From the NCBI GenBank assembly GCA_965232265.1, contig CBDDPH010000002.1, positions 930,001-994,000 of the forward strand: DNA of 64,000 nt, written 5' to 3'. The translations under genes and the position numbers were made by a program. Shown one piece after another: positions 10,201 to 16,069 of this stretch. This stretch comes from VXRD01 sp965232265. GTDB taxonomy: Bacteria > Latescibacterota > UBA2968. The notes below the pieces were generated by a model. It was not told the DNA's origin. It saw nothing but the letters and a program-made list of their open reading frames with translations, and ran no database searches. Position 1 is the first letter of the stretch, and each line of letters starts with the position of its first letter.

Positions 10201-10546
10201 GAATTTTGAACATGACAACGCGGCCACTTGGGTGATTGAGCACATAAATGTCATCGAATGTGAGGTTGCCGGTTGTATGATTGGCAATTTCCTGTTTCAA
10301 GCTGTCAAGGTGCGATTGATTTTCGCGGAACCCACTGCCGCAAACCGAACGATCATCTTTTACACCGAATATCAACCAGCCACACGCTTGCTTTTTCAAG
10401 TTGGCTTCGTTGGACAGGGCAGAGAAATACTTGCCCAACTTATTGAAGTCATACTGATTTTTAGCTTCCTTGAACTCGATCCATTCAGTTTCGTGCGGAA
10501 GTTCACACAGACGGTCGAGTTCTTGACGAAGTTCAGATTCGTTCAT
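7295..10546 (-). CDS. Large AlbA_2 (Schlafen-like) protein with long helical C-terminal region
   Basis: A 1083-residue protein. Residues about 15-155 match the AlbA_2/Schlafen AlbA putative nucleotide- or nucleic-acid-binding module (ETEWIEFKEA, KYFSALSNEANL, GWLIFGVKDD, WYGRNGESLGALS). The remaining roughly 900 residues are helix-rich without strong repeats. The stretch around residues 290-480 (FLDAVENAL, LLWALETLAWD, LGELAARDPGG, NRPANSLATILLPWLP) reminds me of the C-terminal sensor regions of large STAND-type defence ATPases; this is recollection, not a search result. It overlaps hsdS upstream and the PIN gene downstream by 4 nt each. Likely a defence sensor; function unknown. Confidence 0.72.
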   Translation of the reverse strand: MNESELRQELDRLCELPHETEWIEFKEAKNQYDFNKLGKYFSALSNEANLKKQACGWLIFGVKDDRSVCGSGFRENQSHLDSLKQEIANHTTGNLTFDDIYVLNHPSGRVVMFKIPPAMQGIPTAWKGHWYGRNGESLGALSLQEIETIRLQSSDEQQANSDWNQHKYASELAIANLLGAWNELNEADLQIVCQLANDEDYAKWIPKLRGMLQQAISPVTFMNGKWVMDRKGIWQALGGRVFDDTLDALKQCAVKVLSERDPKFDLPPDQRYAANIYGRIPKYSNGLQKGLAETLALLGTNPGALTNFSPQHQGWKPKDTAVLAVREIFENADWVLWGSLNDLLPTLAEAAPDEFLDAVENALNQSPCPFEELLSQERGGVGGNNYLTGLLWALETLAWDADHLVRVCVILGELAARDPGGHSLNRPANSLATILLPWLPQTTAPIAKREVAIKTLVNEVPEVAWNLLISLLPGQHQLSVGTHKPAWRNTIPDDWVDGVTQEERAKQVASYAEMVISMASNDIDKLARLVGDLNHLPKPYLDKLLEHLSSEDICGKPEDQRLKLWTKLTEFTAIHERVSDTKWALSDKTVSKIETVAAKLAPENPFHLHRILFSSHAVLLYEESETGEEQLNQDRQQAIKEILADGGMDMVLQFAKSVEFPWDVGRSLGTIAQAETDKYILPALLETENTKLALFTSAYVRCRQDINGWEWVEGFDTSNWSVAQTGQFLSYLPFTKETWHRATDWLDKSEKEYWSKTSARPYHTDDDLGFAIDKLIEYDRPYTALRCLSQMKHNKQPLDKTRSVKALMAAVASQEPPQEISTYNIIEIIKALQNDPDTDPDDLFQIEWAYLPLLDQYSSPKTLKNRLSSDPKFFCEVIRLIYRSEKEKEPATEFSEQEKAIAENAYNLLDNWMILPGAQSDDQFLPEQFTEWLNTTKKACDESGHLEVALIHIGNVLIHAPSDPEGLWIHRIVASALNAKDAEKMRNGFWTGILNARGAYEIDPTGKPERVLAEKYRQKAEEVENAGYHRLAVTLKKLAEGYESKAEIYVAEHIERESARRLAQLGGSEPQLQSIPRRRSDPA

Positions 10547-11730
10547 ACTGCAATCTCCCCGTTCATCAACCGCGGCAAGAGCAGGTCGCGGGAATGTGCG
10601 AGCTTTCGGTTATGCAATGCCAGAGTTCGCAGTTGACTACAAATAGGATCCATTGTTTCATTAAAAAAATCCAGAAGTGCCTTGGAAGGAACTTTGAACT
10701 CCGATTTCAAGAGAAATTTCCAATCGGCTCGTGGCATCTTTGAGCCTTCACGAACCGTCTTCGATGCCAAAGCTACGAACTCATTACTTGAGAGCAACGA
10801 TAAAACGTAGAAGTACAGGCGATCTTCAGTTGGACGAATCACTATGGCATCTGACGACGTAATGCCGTCCACAAGTGCAAAACCGACCTTGTGAAAATAG
10901 GGTCGAATTTTTCCGAACAGAATATCGCCCTTTGAAAATCTGAATTTGTTGCTATTAACGGCAGCGGTCTTTCCCCAACTGTCCAATGTAATCGAATGCC
11001 TTGGGATATGCTCAAGGCCAATATATGGAAAATCAGGGGCCAGTGTTTTTGGATGGATTGAGTTACGAATATCTGTGCAAAGAGTTGATAGTGGCTTTTT
11101 AATCCACCCTTCCGGCACGCCATCTGTGATGGTGACGTGTTCATGTCCAGGGAAGCGGAGGTAGATGAACCACTCTTTGTAGAGCAACTGCGCCGATTGT
11201 TCCAGCAACTGAATCCGCCGCCGGTTGTTTTCGATCAGATCGTCGTAGGCGGAGAGGATGGAGGCGATGGATTTCTGAGTAGCCAAGTTATTGGGAACTG
11301 TTACCTTAACTTTCTCAAAATCCCTTTTATTAATGATTGGCGTGGCCACACCGCTACACATTCCTTGGATGCGACGTGCTTCATTGCGCAACAGATAGTA
11401 CACGAATCGCCAATCATGTAAATTGTTGACGATAATTGAATTGATTTGCTGATTTGTTAGCGATTCAGTGGATGTAACACCAATTTTTCCGACTGAAGCA
11501 ATACAGGTAAAGGTAATAGCATTCGCAGGCAGAAATTGATTTGCAAATTTCAGTTTGGCTTCATTGCTAACAGTCGCCGTGGTAGCTGTTACTCGAAAGC
11601 TGTCATACTCCAAGTCCGAGGGCGTGATGAAGGGATATTCGCCATTAAAATACTGTCGCTGCTTAGTTGGTGGAGTTTTGCCGGTGATTACCCGACCCAA
11701 ATCGCCAATTAGAAGAGTGGACCAACTCAT
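10543..11730 (-). CDS. hsdS: Type I restriction-modification specificity subunit
   Basis: A 395-residue HsdS with the usual two target-recognition domains. TRD1 (residues 1-160) includes GRVITGKTPPT and YPFITPSDL. The central conserved helix is LIENNRRRIQLLEQSAQLLYKEWF. TRD2 spans about 200-350, and the distal helix ends in DLLLPRLMNGEI. It determines the bipartite recognition sequence and scaffolds HsdM and HsdR. The start at ATG 11730 has AAAGGAG 8 nt upstream, lying in the loop of a possible hairpin (11733-11760). It is unlinked from hsdM by about 4.3 kb of cargo. Confidence 0.93.
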   Translation of the reverse strand: MSWSTLLIGDLGRVITGKTPPTKQRQYFNGEYPFITPSDLEYDSFRVTATTATVSNEAKLKFANQFLPANAITFTCIASVGKIGVTSTESLTNQQINSIIVNNLHDWRFVYYLLRNEARRIQGMCSGVATPIINKRDFEKVKVTVPNNLATQKSIASILSAYDDLIENNRRRIQLLEQSAQLLYKEWFIYLRFPGHEHVTITDGVPEGWIKKPLSTLCTDIRNSIHPKTLAPDFPYIGLEHIPRHSITLDSWGKTAAVNSNKFRFSKGDILFGKIRPYFHKVGFALVDGITSSDAIVIRPTEDRLYFYVLSLLSSNEFVALASKTVREGSKMPRADWKFLLKSEFKVPSKALLDFFNETMDPICSQLRTLALHNRKLAHSRDLLLPRLMNGEIAV

Positions 11731-11732
11731 AC

Positions 11733-11760
11733 CCTTGACTCCTTTAGTGAACTGTCAAGG
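11733..11760 (-). promoter_or_regulatory. Inverted repeat presenting the hsdS ribosome-binding site
   Basis: A perfect 7-bp inverted repeat, CCTTGAC at 11733-11739 and GTCAAGG at 11754-11760, lies 2 nt upstream of the hsdS ATG. On the transcript the 14-nt loop contains most of the AAAGGAG Shine-Dalgarno sequence and the 3' stem arm the rest. It could be a translational control hairpin or a DNA operator. Inference from sequence only. Confidence 0.4.
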
Positions 11761-11854
11761 AAATCTCTAAAATTCTTCTGTAAGTTCATCATGTTGATTC
11801 CCTTATGCGACCAATCTGTTTCTCGCACCAGTGGGCGGCGAGTAGTCGCGCTAC

Positions 11855-12157
11855 TTAGTCGCTAAACTCTGGCTTTGCAAACCCGGCACGTTTTGCAGTT
11901 CGGCATCGTTGTTCATTTGCCCCACCCCGATCCCATTCAGCCCGAAGATTTCGTTGAAATGCCACAGGGTCATCAATGTCTCGAAACGCTTGAATTTTGC
12001 CATCGAGGTCCGATAGAACATCTGCACCTTCTGTGTTCCCCTTTGCGTCTTCCTGTAGATAAACGGCAACTCGCGCTTTTCGACCAAATGCCTCGCGGAA
12101 GTCAGTAGGAAGTTTGCCATCTTCGGCAATGATGATTTCTTTTTCAATCAATTTCAT
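11855..12157 (-). CDS. Small antitoxin-like protein
   Basis: A 100-residue protein beginning MKLIEKEIIIAEDGKLP, followed by FREAFGRKARVAVYLQED, a pattern seen in small antitoxin-type proteins with an AbrB-like beta N-terminus. GGAG lies 9 nt before the ATG. The C-terminal part, DDPVAFQRNL, is encoded by DNA nearly identical to the repeat-B sequence that also forms the tail of the neighbouring truncated RES gene, so one of the two probably gave rise to the other. No toxin partner adjoins it. It could be an orphan antitoxin. Confidence 0.5.
   Translation of the reverse strand: MKLIEKEIIIAEDGKLPTDFREAFGRKARVAVYLQEDAKGNTEGADVLSDLDGKIQAFRDIDDPVAFQRNLRAEWDRGGANEQRCRTAKRAGFAKPEFSD
11926..11972 (-). 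repeat. Repeat B, copy 1 (inside coding sequence)
   Basis: On the minus strand GATGACCC(T)GTGGCATTTC, then AAC(G)AAATCTTC(G)G, matches copy 2 (about 12300-12345) over some 35 nt. It is translated as DDPVAFQRNL in the small antitoxin-like gene. Confidence 0.6.
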
Positions 12158-12174
12158 GGTTCTTACTCCGTATG

Positions 12175-12210
12175 TGATAAATGTAGCGAATCATGCGGAA
12201 TCGCACCCCA
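12175..12210 (-). repeat. Repeat A, copy 1
   Basis: Minus-strand sequence TGCGATTCCGCATGATTCGC followed by TACATTTAT. The same motif recurs at 14193-14222 and, with changes, at 20700-20732. It lies just upstream of the small antitoxin-like gene's ribosome-binding site. Confidence 0.65.
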
Positions 12211-12243
12211 CTTCTACCATTTTCGATCTCCCTACGGATTTGT

Positions 12244-12552
12244 TTAAGAACTTGACCGTACAAGTTGGGTAAAAAGTTTTGTTTCAATGCGATTGCCGAC
12301 CTTATTGGTCTGAAGATTTTGTTGAAATGCCACCGGGTCATCTTCTATGGCAATGCTTGCGTAAGTCCTCAAAATTTGGATAGATTCCAGATGAACGAGC
12401 AATTCCAGTGCTGCTAATGAAAGAGAGCCTGCCGCATATACTATGGGTATGCCCTTGTGATTCCAGCGTCCACCGTATCGCCGTGCGCCTTCACCCGCAA
12501 AAGCTGAAGCGATGCGATGTGCCTGCACAATTCGCCAGGCTGTCAGCATCAT
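12244..12552 (-). pseudogene. RES-domain toxin, truncated by repeat B
   Basis: The first 70 residues are a clear RES domain: AWRIVQAHR, then RRYGGRWNHKGIPIVYAAGS and LAALELLVHL, including the conserved Arg, Tyr and Glu of the NAD-degrading fold. RES toxins are usually about 150-160 aa. Here the domain is left at residue 70, where repeat B begins (DDPVAFQQNLQ), and the frame ends at 102 aa. The C-terminal active-site residues of the family are missing, so it is probably inactive. The ATG overlaps the antitoxin stop by 4 nt (12549-12552), the standard coupling of Xre-RES pairs. Confidence 0.75.
12288..12345 (-). repeat. Repeat B, copy 2
   Basis: Minus-strand GATGACCCGGTGGCATTTCA, then ACAAAATCTTCAGACCAATA and AGGTCGGCAATCGC. 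The first half matches copy 1 (11926-11972) and the second half matches copy 3 (14143-14178). It forms the abnormal C-terminus of the truncated RES gene. Confidence 0.7.
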
Positions 12553-13043
12553 GAAAATACCCCGTACTCAATGCGTCCCAGCAGGTCTTCAACTTCTCGG
12601 GCACCTGGTTCTGTATCTGCATAATCCAGTGGGGAAACGCTGCCAAGAGCAGTTAATGGGGTTGCAAACCATTGACGAGCAGCTTCCTGTCCTCCCAAGA
12701 CCTCGACAGCCCGATCATACAGCAGACCAATACGCAGCAGGCGTTCCGATTCATCAATATGCAACCGTCCCTCTTTTTTTCGACGTGTTAGTGTATGTAC
12801 CGCAATTTTAGTTACCGAAGCCAGAGCTTGTTCAGAAATGCCCATAGCATTTTTTAATGCGTCAAATGTCGCTACTGGCAATCCTTCTTTTATTGCTGCA
12901 ATCATTTCAGATCGGTTTTGAAAACGCCACTCCGCCGATGTCGCATAAGTCGTCGGCTGTCCTTCTGCGATAACCGAAGCACCATCTGCTGTTCGAAATC
13001 CCGTTGGTGTCCATCTCCAGACTTTCAATTGTTGCGTTTTCAT
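12549..13043 (-). CDS. Xre/MbcA/ParS-type antitoxin of a RES toxin
   Basis: A 164-residue antitoxin. The Xre-like N-terminal helix-turn-helix includes GISEQALASVTKIAVHTLTR, and the C-terminal toxin-binding domain is recognisable by VEVLGGQEAARQWFATPLTA and the end RIEYGVFS. It neutralises the RES NADase encoded next and represses the operon. The ATG at 13043 is preceded by AGGAGG at 5-nt spacing, a clear choice over the upstream in-frame GTG at 13061. The antitoxin looks intact while its toxin does not. Confidence 0.88.
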   Translation of the reverse strand: MKTQQLKVWRWTPTGFRTADGASVIAEGQPTTYATSAEWRFQNRSEMIAAIKEGLPVATFDALKNAMGISEQALASVTKIAVHTLTRRKKEGRLHIDESERLLRIGLLYDRAVEVLGGQEAARQWFATPLTALGSVSPLDYADTEPGAREVEDLLGRIEYGVFS

Positions 13044-13096
13044 ATATCCTCCTTTTTCCACGAGGCAACAAGTCTGCCAGTGATCGCTTCTCCCTC

Positions 13097-13534
13097 CTAC
13101 CCCAGATGCTCAATCTCAACATTCCCCCAGTATTCCCGGAGATACTCGGCTACCAGCCGTCTGTGGCAGTAATGAGGTTTGTCCTCGCTGCATAGTAGGC
13201 ACGCATCTTCAAGGGTTTCACGCTCGATTGCGTTTTCTATTTTCCGGGCGGCCATGAGGTCGATAAAGTCGCGTTCATAGGTTTTCCAACTGCCGCGCTC
13301 TTTCTTGTAGGCGTCCAATATGTCCTTTGTGGGTGCCAGGCTGGGCAGGTGCGTGTAATCCATGCCGCAAATCTGTTTTAGGAAGTAGGCAAGGTCATTC
13401 TTTTTTGCGAATCCCGACAACTGGGATACGTTGTTGAGTCGCACGTCAACGACCCGCTTGACGCCCGCTGTTTGCAAGTTGTTGAAGAACTGTTCCGCAC
13501 TTTTTTTGGTGAAGCCAATGGTGAAGATTTTCAT
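13097..13534 (-). CDS. DUF488 family protein (second of a tandem pair)
   Basis: A 145-residue DUF488 protein: KIFTIGFTKKSAEQFF at the N-terminus, VDVRLNNVSQLSGFAK (the VDVR motif), and LLCSEDKPHYCHRRLVAEYL with the conserved Cys and His-Arg near the C-terminus. The biochemical role of DUF488 is not established; it is common in defence islands and near toxin-antitoxin genes. The ATG overlaps the preceding DUF488 gene by 4 nt. It diverges from the other copy, so this is not a recent duplication. Confidence 0.88.
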   Translation of the reverse strand: MKIFTIGFTKKSAEQFFNNLQTAGVKRVVDVRLNNVSQLSGFAKKNDLAYFLKQICGMDYTHLPSLAPTKDILDAYKKERGSWKTYERDFIDLMAARKIENAIERETLEDACLLCSEDKPHYCHRRLVAEYLREYWGNVEIEHLG

Positions 13535-14139
13535 GGTGTAGCCTCCTCATCAACATACGCAATGCGCTGTTCCTGCGCCGCGTAGGCCCGGTTTTCCAAT
13601 TCATCAGAGGTGAGAAACAGATCCTGTGCTGGCAGTCGCAACTGCTCAGACAGGCGTTTCATCGTCTTGTCGTGTGGTTCCAGTACTCCATTCTCGAGAA
13701 TGTGTGCGACATCTACGCCACTTGCCACCAGTTCGCGAGCGACGAGAATGGTGCGGTGACAGTCCAGGGGGTCCTTCTCTGCACACATCAGGGCAATGCG
13801 CCTGTGCCTGCTTCCGTCTCGGACGCGCTTTATGCCGGATTGAAACAGCGGGGTTTCGGCGAGCGAGCGGTACTGCACACGGCCGTTCTGGTAACATTGC
13901 GGGTCGTCACTGCGTGCGCCGAGTTCCTTGCCGAGAAAAACATAGGCAATACCTCGAGTCTTCAGGGCCTCCGCCAAGTCTTCGCGATTGAATTGGGGTT
14001 GCCAACGGCTATATGGAACCGACCTCACGTCTGCAACAGCATCCACACCATGTTGTTCTATGAGGGAGATGAAATCTTCAAGCGCGTGCGTCGAGTGTCC
14101 CACGGTGAATATCTTTGTTTGTTTTTTAGTTTCCATCAT
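13531..14139 (-). CDS. DUF488 family protein (first of a tandem pair)
   Basis: A 202-residue DUF488 protein with KIFTVGHSTHALEDF, VADVRSVPYSRWQPQF and LMCAEKDPLDCHRTILVA, the full GHS/DVR/CH(R) motif set. It is longer than its downstream partner by a helical C-terminal tail. The start is placed at ATG 14139 or 14136: the frame stays open to 14232, but that upstream part is made of repeats A and B and would encode a spurious leader. AAGG, 12 nt upstream and itself part of repeat B, is the only Shine-Dalgarno candidate. Confidence 0.85.
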   Translation of the reverse strand: MMETKKQTKIFTVGHSTHALEDFISLIEQHGVDAVADVRSVPYSRWQPQFNREDLAEALKTRGIAYVFLGKELGARSDDPQCYQNGRVQYRSLAETPLFQSGIKRVRDGSRHRRIALMCAEKDPLDCHRTILVARELVASGVDVAHILENGVLEPHDKTMKRLSEQLRLPAQDLFLTSDELENRAYAAQEQRIAYVDEEATP

Positions 14140-14142
14140 CGC

Positions 14143-14226
14143 GGTTGCCGACCTTATTGGTCCGAAGATTACATTGAAAACCACCATACAATAAATGTAG
14201 CGAATCATGCGGAATCGCGCCACACC
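14143..14226 (-). repeat. Adjacent repeats A and B, copy 3
   Basis: On the minus strand repeat A (GGCGCGATTCCGCATGATTC, then GCTACATTTATTG) is followed directly by repeat B (AATCTTCGGACCAATAAGGT, then CGGCAACCGC). The order A-B differs from copy 2, where the two are separated by about 80 nt in the order B-A. The block ends at the start codon of the DUF488 gene. Confidence 0.7.
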
Positions 14227-14256
14227 GCACATTGAGATGGGCAGATATACGCTACC

Positions 14257-14451
14257 TCAAATGTCGTTGTACATTTCAGGGTCTGGCTCTATTTCCACGA
14301 CTTTGCCATCGCGCATGACCACAACTTTGGTGCCGGTCTGATGCGCGATCAGGTGTGCGCGTTTGGCGGCGCGTATAAGCGCGGCTGGCACAGCTTGCAT
14401 GTCGGGATCGTCCAGTTTGGACACAGGGATTTGATGTTTTTCTTTTTTCAT
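14257..14451 (-). CDS. 64-aa partner of the zeta-like kinase (putative antitoxin)
   Basis: A small protein beginning MKKEKHQIPVSKLDDPDMQ, with a helical centre (ALIRAAKRAHLIAHQTG) and a beta end (TKVVVMRDGKVVEIEPD). I do not recognise a named family. AAGGAG lies 9 nt upstream of the ATG, inside the end of the zeta-like gene, which it overlaps by 4 nt. Coupling to a zeta-type kinase suggests an antitoxin, although epsilon antitoxins normally precede zeta and look different. Confidence 0.6.
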   Translation of the reverse strand: MKKEKHQIPVSKLDDPDMQAVPAALIRAAKRAHLIAHQTGTKVVVMRDGKVVEIEPDPEMYNDI

Positions 14452-14972
14452 TTCTTGTTCTCTCCTTCCGCTTCCAGAACAAGCGTATCGCCGCTGTTGT
14501 TAAACTTTTGCCACTGGTTGACGCAATGGCGATAGATGGTGTAAAAATTTTTTAGACCCGCGTGAAAACGACGACGTATAACGGCTTCTGGAACATCATG
14601 CCCGCCCTGGTTTACACGCGATTTTACGCGCGTGATCGCTTCTTCTGGTGTTGCAAGAGACAAAAATATGAGCTTTACCGTGTAACCATCAGCGCGCCAT
14701 TGACGGATTCTTTTGACATAACCCCGGCCGGATAGCGTGGTTTCAAAGGCGAAATTTCTGCCTGCATGGGCGTGGTTGTCAATTTCCTCCAGCATCAACC
14801 GCCCGGCGCGAATGGCCGCGTCAGCAGGACGAAAGGGAGATAGCCCCGCTGCTATCAGGTCGGCGTTGACGAAAATAGGGCAATCCGCTTCGTTGGGCAA
14901 ATACTCCTGCCCAAAGGTTGTTTTGCCAGCTCCGTTTGGTCCTGCGATGATAATGATTTTCTTAGTCTTCAT
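14448..14972 (-). CDS. Zeta-toxin-like P-loop kinase (AAA_33)
   Basis: A 174-residue P-loop kinase: IIIAGPNGAGKTTFGQEYL (Walker A), FVNADLIAAGLSPF (acidic substrate-site motif) and FAFETTLSG. Zeta toxins phosphorylate UDP-N-acetylglucosamine and block wall synthesis; this shorter form (classical zeta is near 290 aa) is common in bacteria as a stand-alone kinase with a small partner. It overlaps the YhcG gene upstream and the 64-aa gene downstream by 4 nt each. Toxin function is inferred. Confidence 0.82.
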   Translation of the reverse strand: MKTKKIIIIAGPNGAGKTTFGQEYLPNEADCPIFVNADLIAAGLSPFRPADAAIRAGRLMLEEIDNHAHAGRNFAFETTLSGRGYVKRIRQWRADGYTVKLIFLSLATPEEAITRVKSRVNQGGHDVPEAVIRRRFHAGLKNFYTIYRHCVNQWQKFNNSGDTLVLEAEGENKK

Positions 14973-16069
14973 GCATCTCCAGTAGCGTTTAGCTCCTGCT
15001 CAATCTCTTCAATGGTCGGCAGGCTACCCTTCAATTCGTCCGGTAGCGATTCGACCAGACGGGTCTCCCATTCCGCGACACCCATCGGCTTGTCAAAGCC
15101 GCGCAAGGCATACTCCACCACCAGGCGATGCTTGCTTTTGCAGAGGAGCAATCCTATGGTTGGTTCATCATCGGGATGGCGCATCAAGTCGTCCACGGCG
15201 GATAGGTACAGGTTCATCTGTCCGACGAAGGCAGGGTCAAATGGCACGGCCTTGAGTTCGACGACGATGTATCGCCTAAGTTTCAGATGGTAGAAAAGGA
15301 GATCAGCATAGAAGTTTTGGTCGCCGATTTCCAACAGTACCTGCCTGCCAACAAACGCGAAACCGCTGCCGAGTTCCAGTAGAAAATCTTGTATGTGGTC
15401 AACGAGGGCTTTTTCGATCTCCCGCTCGGTGCGGGGAGCGTCGGTACCCAGGAAATCAAACAGATAAGGATCTTTGAATACCTGGGTCGCCATGTCAGAG
15501 TCGCCCGGAGGTAGCGTGGCGTTGAAGTTGGTGACGGCTTTGCCCTCCCGATCATGTAGCTGTAACTCGATCTGTGCCACCATCACGTTTCGGCTCCAGC
15601 CCTCTTCACGGGCCTTGCGGGCGTACCACAGCCGAGTTTGTGCGTCCCTGATCTTATCCAGCAGGGTGATGCAGTGATACCAGGTAATTTGTGCAAGTAC
15701 CTCTTGCACAATTTGGCGGTCATTCCAAGCGGCAGCAAAAGCGCGCATGTATTTCAAGTTGCGCGGCGAGAAACCCTTCATGTCCGGAAAGGCTTCCCGC
15801 AGGTCGTGAGAGAGGCGATCGATAACTTTCGCACCCCAACCTTCCTGTTCTTGGCGGTCGAGAATTGCCTTGCCGATATCCCAGTAGAGCATGACCATCG
15901 TAGCGTTGGCGGTCAGAACTACGCGCAGCCGTTCAGAGTGGATGCGTTCCTTAATCTGGCCGAGCAAGTCGGCGTAGTTAGCTGGCAACTCGCCCTTTCC
16001 CATTGGCGCGGGGAAGGATGCGTCTTTGCGGTGGCTATGTCCTCTTGTTTTTCGGTCTTTGTCGCTCAT
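14969..16069 (-). CDS. YhcG/DUF1016 PD-(D/E)XK nuclease
   Basis: A 366-residue protein with the DUF1016 N-terminal helical domain (MLYWDIGKAIL, GFSPRNLKYMRAFAAAW, ITWYHCITLLDKI) and the C-terminal nuclease core: YADLLFYH with D256, then VVELK with E271 and K273. YhcG proteins are often encoded within type I R-M loci, and their function is poorly known; some relatives are transposase-like nucleases involved in horizontal transfer. Coupled by 4-nt overlaps to hsdM (upstream) and the zeta-like kinase (downstream). Catalytic residues look complete. Confidence 0.9.
   Translation of the reverse strand: MSDKDRKTRGHSHRKDASFPAPMGKGELPANYADLLGQIKERIHSERLRVVLTANATMVMLYWDIGKAILDRQEQEGWGAKVIDRLSHDLREAFPDMKGFSPRNLKYMRAFAAAWNDRQIVQEVLAQITWYHCITLLDKIRDAQTRLWYARKAREEGWSRNVMVAQIELQLHDREGKAVTNFNATLPPGDSDMATQVFKDPYLFDFLGTDAPRTEREIEKALVDHIQDFLLELGSGFAFVGRQVLLEIGDQNFYADLLFYHLKLRRYIVVELKAVPFDPAFVGQMNLYLSAVDDLMRHPDDEPTIGLLLCKSKHRLVVEYALRGFDKPMGVAEWETRLVESLPDELKGSLPTIEEIEQELNATGDA

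Noticed and set aside
12144..12341. 65-codon minus-strand frame spanning repeats A and B
   Set aside because: Consists almost wholly of repeat sequence and overlaps the RES remnant; not a gene.
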